A stretch of 43,351 nt of DNA from Zwartia sp. (GTDB lineage: Bacteria > Pseudomonadota > Gammaproteobacteria > Burkholderiales > Burkholderiaceae_B): contig JAURZO010000145.1 of NCBI GenBank assembly GCA_030653405.1, forward strand, positions 1 to 43,351, written 5' to 3'. The notes below the pieces were generated by a model. That model had not been told where the DNA came from and searched no databases. It saw only the letters and a program-made list of their open reading frames with translations. The translations under genes and the position numbers were made by a program. Positions 14,945 to 23,122 of the stretch are shown piece by piece. Every line of letters begins with the position of its first letter. The first letter of the stretch is position 1.

Positions 14945-15938
14945 CAACGATTCTTGCGACCAGTGGGTGGCGCACCACGTCACGGCTTGTAAATTGGGTG
15001 ATGGCGATGCCTTTGACGTTCTCAAGCACTTTGACGGCGTGCGCGAGACCGCTCTTGTGGCCTTTGGGCAAGTCGACTTGTGAGGGGTCGCCCGTAATCA
15101 CGGCTTTGCTGCCAAAGCCAATACGCGTCAAAAACATTTTCATCTGCTCAGGCGTGGTGTTCTGGGCTTCGTCCAGAATCACGAAGGCGTGATTGAGTGT
15201 GCGGCCACGCATGTAGGCGAGTGGGGCGATTTCGATGGTTTGCTTTTCAAACAGGCGTTGTACTCGCTCGAAACCCATCAAGTCGTACAGCGCATCGTAA
15301 AGAGGACGCAGGTAGGGATCGACTTTTTGCGCGAGATCTCCGGGTAAAAAGCCGAGTCGTTCGCCGGCCTCGACTGCGGGGCGTGTCAGTACGATCCGTT
15401 GCACGGTGTCGCGCTCCATTGCGTCAATCGCGCATGCGACGGCGAGCCATGTTTTACCAGTACCTGCGGGTCCCACGCCGAACGTGATGTCGTGTTTAAG
15501 AATATTGTTGAGATAGTCGCGTTGACGTGGTGTGCGCGGCCGCAAGTCGCTGCGGCGTGTGCGTAGCGCGATGGTGCCGCTCTCGTCGTCTAGCGGTGGG
15601 AACTCGCTGGGGTCGAAGGTCGGCATGGTTGGAGTGACGGCGCGTCCGACGCCAATCTCGACTAAGCCGAGTTGGATGTCATCGACTGAAAGCGCCTGCT
15701 GTGCGGCACGATCAAAAAAGGCAAACAGCATTTTGCTGGCGGCTTCGGCGTGGGCGCCACGAATGGTCAGTTTATTGCCCTGTCGCGTGACCTCAAGATC
15801 GAGTCCGTCAGCAATTTGCCTAAGGTTGACGTCGAGCGGACCGCAGAGATTAGCGAGCTGCTGGTTACTGCCCTCAAGCGTCATTTTGACTGGCAGTGGG
15901 CGTCCGCGTGCTGAGGTTTTGACAGGAGGTCGGCTCAT
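14910..15938 (-). CDS. phoH: PhoH-like ATPase (YbeZ)
   Basis: 342 residues, standard family length. Walker A is GPAGTGKT at 156-163 after the conserved RTPRQRDYLNNILKHDITFG; RIVLTRPAVEAGERLGFLPGDL and the Walker B-like VILDEAQNTTPEQMKMFLTRIG follow, then ITGDPSQVDLP. An N-terminal KH-like segment (residues ~15-75) is present as in the YbeZ group. The protein is a cytoplasmic nucleotide-binding partner of YbeY and may act on RNA as a helicase. Its ATG at 15938 overlaps the miaB stop by four bases (ATGA), so translation is coupled. Confidence 0.95.
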   Translation of the reverse strand: MSRPPVKTSARGRPLPVKMTLEGSNQQLANLCGPLDVNLRQIADGLDLEVTRQGNKLTIRGAHAEAASKMLFAFFDRAAQQALSVDDIQLGLVEIGVGRAVTPTMPTFDPSEFPPLDDESGTIALRTRRSDLRPRTPRQRDYLNNILKHDITFGVGPAGTGKTWLAVACAIDAMERDTVQRIVLTRPAVEAGERLGFLPGDLAQKVDPYLRPLYDALYDLMGFERVQRLFEKQTIEIAPLAYMRGRTLNHAFVILDEAQNTTPEQMKMFLTRIGFGSKAVITGDPSQVDLPKGHKSGLAHAVKVLENVKGIAITQFTSRDVVRHPLVARIVDAYEQAEQNGH

Positions 15939-17344
15939 CGTGCGACCTCGTTCTGTGCCTCATCACCTTGGATCGCGACGCGGCCTCGGAAAGTATTGGT
16001 CATGGCATCTGTGATTACGACATCGATCATCTGGCCAATCAGGCGTTTAGGTCCTGGGAAATTCACAATGCGGTTGTTCTCGGTGCGGCCGCTGAGCTCG
16101 TTAGGATCGCGTGTGGACGTGCCTTCCACCAGAATGCGTTGGGTCGAGCCCACCATGCTGCGTGCGATGGCGTGCGCTTGCTCGTTGATGAGGGCTTGCA
16201 AACGTTGCAGTCGCTGCAGCTTGACGGTTTGAGGCGTGTCGTCTGTCAGGTCTGCGGCGGGCGTACCGGGACGTCGCGAGTACACGAAGGAGAACGAGGT
16301 GTCGAAACCGACTTCCTCGATGAGTTTCATTGTCTTTTCGAAATCTTCTTCGGTTTCGCCCGGAAAGCCGACGATAAAGTCCGAGGACAGCGTCAGTCCG
16401 GGACGTGCGGCACGCAGTTTGCGCACCACAGATTTGAATTCAATCGCGGTGTAGCCACGTTTCATACCCGCCAGTACGCGGTCGCTGCCGGCCTGTACAG
16501 GCAGGTGGAGAAATGACACAAGCTTGGGCAGACGGGCATAGACCTCAGTCATGCGGGTTGTCATTTCTTTGGGGTGCGAAGTCGTATAACGAATACGTTC
16601 GATGCCGGGAATTTCGTGGACATATTCAAGCAATGTCGCAAAATCCGCAATCTCAGCGTCATCACCTTCGCCCATGCGGCCGCGGTAGGCGTTGACGTTC
16701 TGACCAAGGAGGGTGACTTCTTTGACACCTTGATCGGCCAAGTCCGCGACCTCGGTCAGTACGTCTTCGAAAGGTCGGGAGATCTCTTCGCCGCGGGTGT
16801 AGGGCACCACACAGAAGCTACAGTATTTGCTGCAGCCTTCCATGATGGAGACAAAGGCGGTGGCGCCTTCGACTCGCGGAGGAGGCATCGCATCAAATTT
16901 TTCAATTTCGGGAAAGCTGATGTCAACCTGCGAACGGCCTTCGGAGCGTCGGCGCGCGATCAACTCTGGCAAGCGATGCAGTGTTTGCGGTCCAAACACC
17001 ACATCGACGTAGGGGGCGCGATCGACAATGGCCGCACCTTCTTGGCTCGCGACGCAGCCACCGACACCAATCACGAGGTCGGGGTTCAACAGTTTGAGAT
17101 GCTTGATACGGCCGAGGTCGGAAAAGACTTTTTCTTGCGCTTTTTCCCGCACCGAACAGGTGTTAAAGAGAATGACGTCAGCGTCTTCGGGGGTTTGTGT
17201 GACGACAACGCCACGCTCTTGACCGAGGACGTCGAGCATTTTGTCGGAATCGTATTCGTTCATCTGGCAGCCAAAGGTGCGGATGAATACTTTTTTAGGT
17301 GATGTTTTTACATCGCCCTGAATCGGGGTGTCTGATTTTTGCAT
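15935..17344 (-). CDS. miaB: tRNA-2-methylthio-N6-dimethylallyladenosine synthase
   Basis: 469 residues. A radical SAM methylthiotransferase with all six cluster cysteines: C26 (FGCQMNEYDS), C63 (NTCSVREKA) and C97 (GGCVASQEG) for the auxiliary cluster, and C171/C175/C178 (CSKYCSFC) for the SAM cluster. VTLLGQNVNAYRG and SSDFIVGFPGETEEDF are conserved MiaB motifs, and the last ~70 residues form the TRAM RNA-binding domain. It converts i6A37 to ms2i6A37 in tRNAs reading UNN codons. It is the first gene of the miaB-phoH-ybeY-corC-lnt operon, 130 bases after the secF stop with a terminator in between, so its own promoter should lie in 17345-17416. Confidence 0.97.
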   Translation of the reverse strand: MQKSDTPIQGDVKTSPKKVFIRTFGCQMNEYDSDKMLDVLGQERGVVVTQTPEDADVILFNTCSVREKAQEKVFSDLGRIKHLKLLNPDLVIGVGGCVASQEGAAIVDRAPYVDVVFGPQTLHRLPELIARRRSEGRSQVDISFPEIEKFDAMPPPRVEGATAFVSIMEGCSKYCSFCVVPYTRGEEISRPFEDVLTEVADLADQGVKEVTLLGQNVNAYRGRMGEGDDAEIADFATLLEYVHEIPGIERIRYTTSHPKEMTTRMTEVYARLPKLVSFLHLPVQAGSDRVLAGMKRGYTAIEFKSVVRKLRAARPGLTLSSDFIVGFPGETEEDFEKTMKLIEEVGFDTSFSFVYSRRPGTPAADLTDDTPQTVKLQRLQRLQALINEQAHAIARSMVGSTQRILVEGTSTRDPNELSGRTENNRIVNFPGPKRLIGQMIDVVITDAMTNTFRGRVAIQGDEAQNEVAR

Positions 17345-17412
17345 GATGGCGCCGGTGCGGGTGTTGATCCCGTGGGCTGATGGGAAGATAAAACGCTAGT
17401 TTACCGCGACGC

Positions 17413-17451
17413 AAAGGAAAAGGGCGCTGATGACTGAATCATGTGGCGCCC
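17413..17451 (-). terminator. Intrinsic terminator after secF
   Basis: On the minus strand GGGCGC (17451-17446) pairs with GCGCCC (17427-17422), with an inner ATGA/TCAT pairing, followed by TTTTCCTTT (17421-17413). It lies 24 bases after the secF stop and separates the sec operon from miaB. Confidence 0.7.
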
Positions 17452-17474
17452 CGGGGTGTTTGAGATTGAGGTAT

Positions 17475-18416
17475 TTATTCCTCGTAGACCTCTTCGAGCT
17501 CGTCTTTCTTTTTGATAGGTTTAATCATGTCTTCGCGTGTGATACCTAGCCACATGGCGATGGAGGCGCCGACAAACACAGATGAGTAGATGCCGAACCA
17601 GATTCCGATGGTGAGCGCCAGGGCAAAGTAATGCAGCGTTGGGCCGCCAAAAATCAGCATCGTCAATACCATCATTTGCGTAGAACCGTGCGTGATGATG
17701 GTGCGCGAAATCGTTTGCGTGATGGCGCTGTCGATGACCTCGACGACGCTTGCATCGCGCTCTTTGCGGAAGTTTTCGCGGATACGATCCATGATCACAA
17801 CCGATTCGTTGACGGAGTAACCGAGTACAGCTAAAACTCCAGCCAAGACTGAAAGAGAGAATTCCCAACCAAAAAAGGCGAAGAAGCCGAGAATAATCAC
17901 CACGTCGTGCAGGTTTGCGAGGACGCCGGCGACTGCGAATTTCCACTCAAAGCGGATCGCCAGATAAATGATGATGCCGATCACAACAAAGAGCAGCGCG
18001 AGTAAGCCATTTTCGACTAGTTCGCGACCGATTTGCGGTCCGACAAACTCGACTCGCCGAAGCTCAACTGAAGAGTCTGTGGCTTTGAGTGCTGCCATGA
18101 CGGCCTCACTCTGCACGGCAGAACTTTGGCCGGCCGCAAGCGGTAATCGGATCATCACATCGCGCGATGTGCCGAAGTTTTGCACTTGAAAGTCGGAGTA
18201 GCCAAGGCTCGAGATCGAGCTTCTGATTTGATCGACAGGTGCCGCTTGTGAGTAGCTGACCTCCATGACCGTACCACCTGTGAACTCAATCGACAGGTGA
18301 AAACCGCGTGTGATGATAAAAAACACCGCAGCGACAAAAACCAATACGCTGATGATGTTGAGCACCAGTGCATTGCGCATGAACGGGATGGTGCGTTTAA
18401 TCCGGAAGAGTTCCAT
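17475..18416 (-). CDS. secF: Protein translocase subunit SecF
   Basis: 313 residues, the normal SecF size. FRIKRTIPFMRNALVLNIISVLVFV forms membrane segment 1, then the periplasmic GGTVMEVSYSQAAPVDQIRS region, FVGPQIGRELVENGLLALLFVVIGIIIYL, and the diagnostic GYSVNESVVIMDRIREN and TISRTIITHGSTQMMV motifs. With SecD it forms the proton-driven accessory complex that pulls exported proteins through SecYEG. It begins eight bases after the secD stop and is the last gene of the yajC-secD-secF unit. The acidic C-terminal tail (KKDELEEVYEE) is cytoplasmic. Confidence 0.97.
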   Translation of the reverse strand: MELFRIKRTIPFMRNALVLNIISVLVFVAAVFFIITRGFHLSIEFTGGTVMEVSYSQAAPVDQIRSSISSLGYSDFQVQNFGTSRDVMIRLPLAAGQSSAVQSEAVMAALKATDSSVELRRVEFVGPQIGRELVENGLLALLFVVIGIIIYLAIRFEWKFAVAGVLANLHDVVIILGFFAFFGWEFSLSVLAGVLAVLGYSVNESVVIMDRIRENFRKERDASVVEVIDSAITQTISRTIITHGSTQMMVLTMLIFGGPTLHYFALALTIGIWFGIYSSVFVGASIAMWLGITREDMIKPIKKKDELEEVYEE

Positions 18417-18424
18417 GATGTTCT

Positions 18425-20293
18425 TTAGTCCTTGGGTTTCCAGACGGTACCGATAGAGATCGACTGCAGCTTTTTCTTGTGACCGTACCAGAGGTTGGCC
18501 AGAGCGCGCACGCCCACAACCGCCGAGAACATTGAGGTCAGAATGCCCAGGCAGTGAACGACGGCGAAGCCGCGTACCGGACCCGAGCCGAAAATCAGCA
18601 GCGCCACGCCAACGATTAAGGTCGTGAGGTTGGAGTCGACAATCGTGCCCCAGGCGCGATCAAAACCTAAGTTAATTGCGTTTTGAGGCGACTCTCCGTT
18701 TCGTAGCTCTTCTCGTATTCGCTCGTTGATGAGCACGTTGGAGTCGATCGCCATGCCAAGTGTGAGCGCGATCGCGGCAATACCTGGCAGGGTGAGTGTT
18801 GCTTGTAGCATGGAGAGCAGAGCGAGCAACAGTAGGATGTTGAGTGCCAGACCAACAGTCGAGAATGCACCGAACAAGTGGTAATAGACCACCATGAAAA
18901 TTGCGATACCAATGAAGCCATAGAGAGTGGAGTTAAATCCTTTCTCGATGTTCTCGGCACCCAGGCTAGGTCCGATGGTCCGTTCTTCGATGATTTCCAT
19001 CGGTGCGGCAAGTGAACCTGCGCGCAAGAGCAAGGCGGTATCAGCGGCTTCTTCGGCGGTCATGCTGCCTGAAATCTGCACTTGGCCGCCAGGGATCTCA
19101 CCTCGGATGACGGGCGCTGTGACAACTTCGCCACGGCCTTTTTCAAACAGCAAAATGGCCATGCGCTTGTTGACGTTGTCACGCGTGACGTCACGAAAAA
19201 TCCGTGCGCCTTTGGAGTCGAGTGTCAGGTGAACGGCAGGCTGTTGGGTCTGACCGTCGCGCCCGGCTTGCGCATCCTGAAGGTTTTCACCTGTCAAAAC
19301 CACTTGGCGGCGCACTAAGAGAGGGCGGCCATCACGATCCTGGTAGCGTTCAAGTCCGAAGGGCACGGTACCGGCTGCTAATGCACTGGCAGCGGCAGGT
19401 GAGTCATCGACCATGCGGATTTCAAGGGTGGCGGTGCGCCCAAGAATGTCTTTGGCTTTGGCGACGTCTTGTACACCAGGCAGTTGAACCACAATACGGT
19501 CCGTGCCTTGCTGTTGAATGATCGGCTCGGCAACGCCTAGCTCGTTGATCCGGTTATGGAGGGTGGTGATGTTTTGTTTGAGTGCGGTGGCTTGTACGGT
19601 TGTGATCGCGGCTGGGCTGAGTCGGCCAACAATCTGCATGCGTGTGCCTTCGGTGCGCTCAAGCATTTGTAAGTCAGGGTTCCGTGTGCGCAGGGCCGTG
19701 ATTGCACGGTCGCGCGCCGCGGCGCTGCCAAACGATAAGACGACTGACATGCCGTCACGTTCGATGCCTGTGTTCTCAATGCGCTGTTCGCGGAGCGCAA
19801 CGCGCAAGTCGGTGACCAACGTGTCATAGCGTGCGGTCAGTGCACCTTGCATATCGACCTGGAGCAGGAAGTGCACACCACCGCGTAAATCCAGGCCCAA
19901 ATACATCGGGTGGGCACCGATCGCGGTCAGCCAAGCAGGAGAGGCAGGCAAGAGATTGAGCGCGACAGTGTATGAGGGCTCGGCGGGATTAGGATTAAAG
20001 GCTTTTTCAAGCAGATCGCGTGCGCGCAGTTGAATGTCTGTATTGGGAAAACGCACGCGAACCGTACCGACCGTTCCGTTGAGCTCAAAGGAGGCGCCTG
20101 TATTGGCAATACCTGCCTGATCAAGAATGGTCTGGACGCGATCAAGTGTCGCGGGATCGATTTTGAGCGTGGCCTTGGCGCTGGACACCTGCACAGCAGG
20201 CGATTCGCCAAAAAAATTGGGGAGGGTATAGAGCAGGCCGATCACAACCGCGATCAGCACCGTCAGGTATTTCCAAAGGGGATAGCGGTTCAT
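18425..20293 (-). CDS. secD: Protein translocase subunit SecD
   Basis: 622 residues, full length. It begins with the KYLTVLIAVVIGLLYTLPNFFGE membrane helix. LGLDLRGGVHFLLQVD (132-147) is the SecD signature, followed by a large periplasmic P1 domain and five C-terminal membrane helices with LALGMAIDSNVLINERIRE-type residues (here TLGMAIDSNVLINERIRE) and the GFDRAWGTIVDSNLTTLI segment. A partner of SecF in proton-driven protein export. It lies 67 bases after yajC; that gap contains a terminator-like hairpin, and only a weak ribosome site precedes ATG 20293. Confidence 0.97.
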   Translation of the reverse strand: MNRYPLWKYLTVLIAVVIGLLYTLPNFFGESPAVQVSSAKATLKIDPATLDRVQTILDQAGIANTGASFELNGTVGTVRVRFPNTDIQLRARDLLEKAFNPNPAEPSYTVALNLLPASPAWLTAIGAHPMYLGLDLRGGVHFLLQVDMQGALTARYDTLVTDLRVALREQRIENTGIERDGMSVVLSFGSAAARDRAITALRTRNPDLQMLERTEGTRMQIVGRLSPAAITTVQATALKQNITTLHNRINELGVAEPIIQQQGTDRIVVQLPGVQDVAKAKDILGRTATLEIRMVDDSPAAASALAAGTVPFGLERYQDRDGRPLLVRRQVVLTGENLQDAQAGRDGQTQQPAVHLTLDSKGARIFRDVTRDNVNKRMAILLFEKGRGEVVTAPVIRGEIPGGQVQISGSMTAEEAADTALLLRAGSLAAPMEIIEERTIGPSLGAENIEKGFNSTLYGFIGIAIFMVVYYHLFGAFSTVGLALNILLLLALLSMLQATLTLPGIAAIALTLGMAIDSNVLINERIREELRNGESPQNAINLGFDRAWGTIVDSNLTTLIVGVALLIFGSGPVRGFAVVHCLGILTSMFSAVVGVRALANLWYGHKKKLQSISIGTVWKPKD

Positions 20294-20307
20294 TGCCGAC
20301 GGGGATC

Positions 20308-20346
20308 AAAAAAAGGATTGCGCCCCGCGCAACATGCTGCGGGGCG
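20308..20346 (-). terminator. Terminator-like hairpin between yajC and secD
   Basis: A perfect 8-base GC stem, CGCCCCGC (20346-20339 on the minus strand) with GCGGGGCG (20328-20321), a ten-base loop, then six bases and a run of seven T (20314-20308). It sits inside the operon, so it is probably a partial terminator or attenuator setting secDF output, or an mRNA-processing end. The six-base gap before the T-run weakens it as a strong terminator. Confidence 0.55.
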
Positions 20347-20360
20347 ATAGTCGTGGTGAA

Positions 20361-20702
20361 TTACAGTGCCTTGATCGTGCCCTTGGGCAGAACAGCAGAC
20401 ACGGATGCTTTTTGCATCATGATTTCAATAGGCTTGTCAGCGAGTTCAGCGACTTCGATGGTGACGTAGTTGTCGCTGACTTTGGTGACCTTGCCCAGCA
20501 AACCGCCGGCACTGATGACCTCGTCACCCTTGGCAAGCGCGGCCAAGAGTGCTTTGTGTTCTTTTTGACGCTTCATCTGGGGACGAATCATCAGGAAGTA
20601 CAGCACCACGAACATCAGGAGAATAGGTGCCATTCCCATGAGTGAACTAGCCGTATCGGCCGCCTGTGCCAGCACGAGGCCGGATATTGCTTGAGCAGAC
20701 AT
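20361..20702 (-). CDS. yajC: Preprotein translocase subunit YajC
   Basis: 113 residues. A single membrane helix APILLMFVVLYFLMIRP is followed by the conserved QMKRQKEHKALLAALAKGDEV and GGLLGKVTKV motifs of YajC. The small inner-membrane protein associates with SecDF. The start ATG 20702 follows an AAGGAGA ribosome site. It lies 32 bases after tgt in the usual tgt-yajC-secD-secF order. Confidence 0.97.
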   Translation of the reverse strand: MSAQAISGLVLAQAADTASSLMGMAPILLMFVVLYFLMIRPQMKRQKEHKALLAALAKGDEVISAGGLLGKVTKVSDNYVTIEVAELADKPIEIMMQKASVSAVLPKGTIKAL

Positions 20703-20734
20703 TAAGGTCTCCTTGATAAAAAGTTAGGTGTTGG

Positions 20735-21952
20735 CTATTGTACCGACTTGGAGGCGCGATCACGTGCAAACTGTGCCCGCCAGGCTTGAAATGTTCCGTT
20801 TGCAATGGCTTCGCGCATCTCAGCCATGATCGTGAGGTAGAAATGCAGGTTGTGCAGGGTATTTAATCTCGCACCAGTAATTTCATTGGCGCGCTGCAGA
20901 TGATGCAAATAGGATAGCGAGAAATGACTGCAGGTATGGCAGTGGCAGCTCGGATCAAGGGGGCTAGTGTCATCGCGGTATTTGGCGTTGCGGATTTTCA
21001 CATCACCAAAGCGGGTAAACAACCAGCCGTTGCGGGCGTTGCGAGTAGGCATGACGCAGTCAAACATGTCGATACCCTGCGCGACGCCTTCGACCAGATC
21101 CTCGGGAGTGCCGACACCCATCAAGTAACGGGGTGAGTGCTCAGGCAGGCGGGGGGCGACATGATTGAGGATACGCAACATGTCTTCTTTGGGCTCGCCG
21201 ACCGACAAGCCGCCGATCGCATAACCATGAAAACCGATGTCTTTAAGGCCTTCGAGTGACTCGTCTCTTAGTGACTCAAACATACCACCCTGAACAATGC
21301 CAAAGAGCGCGTTGGGGTTGTTCAACGCGTCAAAGGACTCGCGCGAGCGACGCGCCCAACGCAGAGACATGCGCATCGAGCGGGCAGCTTCTTCGGATGT
21401 CGCCGGCTGATCATTGATCATGTAGGGCGTGCACTCGTCGAACACCATCACAACGTCAGAGTTCAGTTGTGTCTGAATCCGCATGGACTCTTCGGGTGTC
21501 AGAAACAGTCTGGCGCCATCGATCGGGGAGGCGAATTTCACGCCCTCTTCAGTGATTTTTCTCATGCCCTGCAGGCTAAAAACCTGAAAGCCGCCCGAAT
21601 CGGTGAGCAGGGGCTTGGACCACTGCATAAAACCGTGCAGACCACCATGTTTGGCGATCACCTCGGTCCCGGGGCGCAGCCAGAGGTGAAACGTATTGCC
21701 TAGGACGATTTGTGCGCCAACCTCTTCAAGCTCATGAGGCAACATGGCCTTGACGGTGCCGTAGGTGCCGACGGGCATAAAAATAGGTGTCTCGACTACG
21801 CCGTGATTGAGCGTCATGCGTCCGCGCCGGGCTTGGCCATCGGTGGCCAGAAGCTCGAACGTCAGACCCGCTGGGTTCGGTGCGTGGGTCGGCGTCTGGC
21901 TTGCCGAGGTCGGGCTATCTGGGGGCGCGCAGGAGGCGTCGTCTTGGGTCAA
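20735..21952 (-). CDS. tgt: Queuine tRNA-ribosyltransferase
   Basis: 405 residues. Tgt exchanges guanine 34 of GUN-anticodon tRNAs for preQ1. Motifs: VETPIFMPVGTYGTVKAM, GNTFHLWLRPG, LTDSGGFQVFSL (catalytic Asp), GIDMFDCVMPTRNARNG (second active-site Asp) and the zinc site CHCHTC with a downstream His (residues ~337-370). The start used is TTG 21952, forming a TTGA overlap with the queA stop. It gives a ~28-residue Pro/Thr/Ser-rich leader before the core (LTFELLATDG); there is no ATG ahead of the conserved core, so a TTG (or other non-ATG) start is needed. It follows queA in the queuosine operon. Confidence 0.95.
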   Translation of the reverse strand: MTQDDASCAPPDSPTSASQTPTHAPNPAGLTFELLATDGQARRGRMTLNHGVVETPIFMPVGTYGTVKAMLPHELEEVGAQIVLGNTFHLWLRPGTEVIAKHGGLHGFMQWSKPLLTDSGGFQVFSLQGMRKITEEGVKFASPIDGARLFLTPEESMRIQTQLNSDVVMVFDECTPYMINDQPATSEEAARSMRMSLRWARRSRESFDALNNPNALFGIVQGGMFESLRDESLEGLKDIGFHGYAIGGLSVGEPKEDMLRILNHVAPRLPEHSPRYLMGVGTPEDLVEGVAQGIDMFDCVMPTRNARNGWLFTRFGDVKIRNAKYRDDTSPLDPSCHCHTCSHFSLSYLHHLQRANEITGARLNTLHNLHFYLTIMAEMREAIANGTFQAWRAQFARDRASKSVQ

Positions 21953-22992
21953 TTTCGTGAATTCCGTTCGAGAAACATGGCGTCACCATAGCTGAAAAAG
22001 CGATAGCGCTCTTTGATGGCATGCTGGTAGGCTTGGTGCATCGTGTCCAGACTAATAAAGGCGGCAACCAGCATCAGTAAGGTGGATTGAGGCAGGTGAA
22101 AATTTGTGATCATCGCATCGATGACCTTGTACTCAAAGCCAGGGGTGATAAAGAGTCGTGTATCGCCCGACTGAGGGCTTTGAAGTGTTGGGTCGATCGT
22201 CGCGGCAGACTCTAGTGCACGCACGCTCGTGGTACCGACCGCGATCACGCGTCCGCCGGCGGCGCGCGCGCGCGCGATGGCCTCGATCGTGGATTCGGGG
22301 ACGGTGTACCACTCGGAATGCATGATGTGTTTGTCGAGATTGCCGTCTCGGATCGGTTGAAAGGTCCCGGCACCCACATGCAGGGTGACGAAGGTTTTTT
22401 GAATGCCAAGCTGCTCAAGCTGATCAAAGAGTGCTTCATCAAAATGCAGCCCAGCTGTCGGCGCGGCTACGGCGCCGGGTTCGCGGGCGTAAACAGTCTG
22501 GTAGCGCTGGATATCTTGCGCATCTGGCTGATGGGTAATGTAGGGCGGCAAGGGTACAGCACCATAGCGATCGAGCAACTCGAGCACAGGTGCGTCAAAT
22601 TTCAGGATAAACAAATCGTCCGAGCGTCCCATCACGGTGACATTGAACGCGTCTGCCAGCCTGAGTGTGGTGCCGGCAGCAGGTGATTTGCTCGAACGCA
22701 CGTGGGCAAGTGCCTCTTGTGCCGCAGTAATCCGCTCGATTAGGACCTCTACCTTACCGCCGGTCGCTTTGTGGCCCAGTAGTCGTGCTTGTATCACTCG
22801 GGTGTCATTAAAAACCAATAGATCATTGGCTTTCAGTAATTGTGGAAGTTGAGCGAAGTTGAGGTCTTTTAAGGCACCTGTCGCATCGACATGCAGCAAT
22901 CTGCTCGACGTGCGTGTGGCTGCCGGCGTCTGAGCGATCAGTTCTTGCGGCAGTTCATAATCAAAGTCTGAGAGGGAAAGTGAGGCAGACAC
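21949..22992 (-). CDS. queA: tRNA preQ1(34) S-adenosylmethionine ribosyltransferase-isomerase
   Basis: 347 residues, full length. Motifs: FDYELPQELIAQTP at the N-terminus, LLVFNDTRVIQARL, APTAGLHFDEALFD, VTLHVGAGTFQPI, HSEWYTVPE and ITNFHLPQSTLLMLVAAF. QueA adds the epoxycyclopentane ring from the ribosyl of SAM onto preQ1-tRNA. The start is GTG 22992. It is the first gene of queA-tgt-yajC-secD-secF and is divergent from the PBP4 gene across 130 bases that must hold both promoters. Confidence 0.97.
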   Translation of the reverse strand: MSASLSLSDFDYELPQELIAQTPAATRTSSRLLHVDATGALKDLNFAQLPQLLKANDLLVFNDTRVIQARLLGHKATGGKVEVLIERITAAQEALAHVRSSKSPAAGTTLRLADAFNVTVMGRSDDLFILKFDAPVLELLDRYGAVPLPPYITHQPDAQDIQRYQTVYAREPGAVAAPTAGLHFDEALFDQLEQLGIQKTFVTLHVGAGTFQPIRDGNLDKHIMHSEWYTVPESTIEAIARARAAGGRVIAVGTTSVRALESAATIDPTLQSPQSGDTRLFITPGFEYKVIDAMITNFHLPQSTLLMLVAAFISLDTMHQAYQHAIKERYRFFSYGDAMFLERNSRN

Positions 22993-23122
22993 GCGATAAA
23001 TAGATTCAAATGAAAGAACCGCGCATTTTAAGCCTGTCTAAGCGCTTTTTTTGTATGCTGTGGACTTGACCCCATAACTTACCCCGATAACTAGACCCTT
23101 GTATTTTTAATTAGGTACTGAC

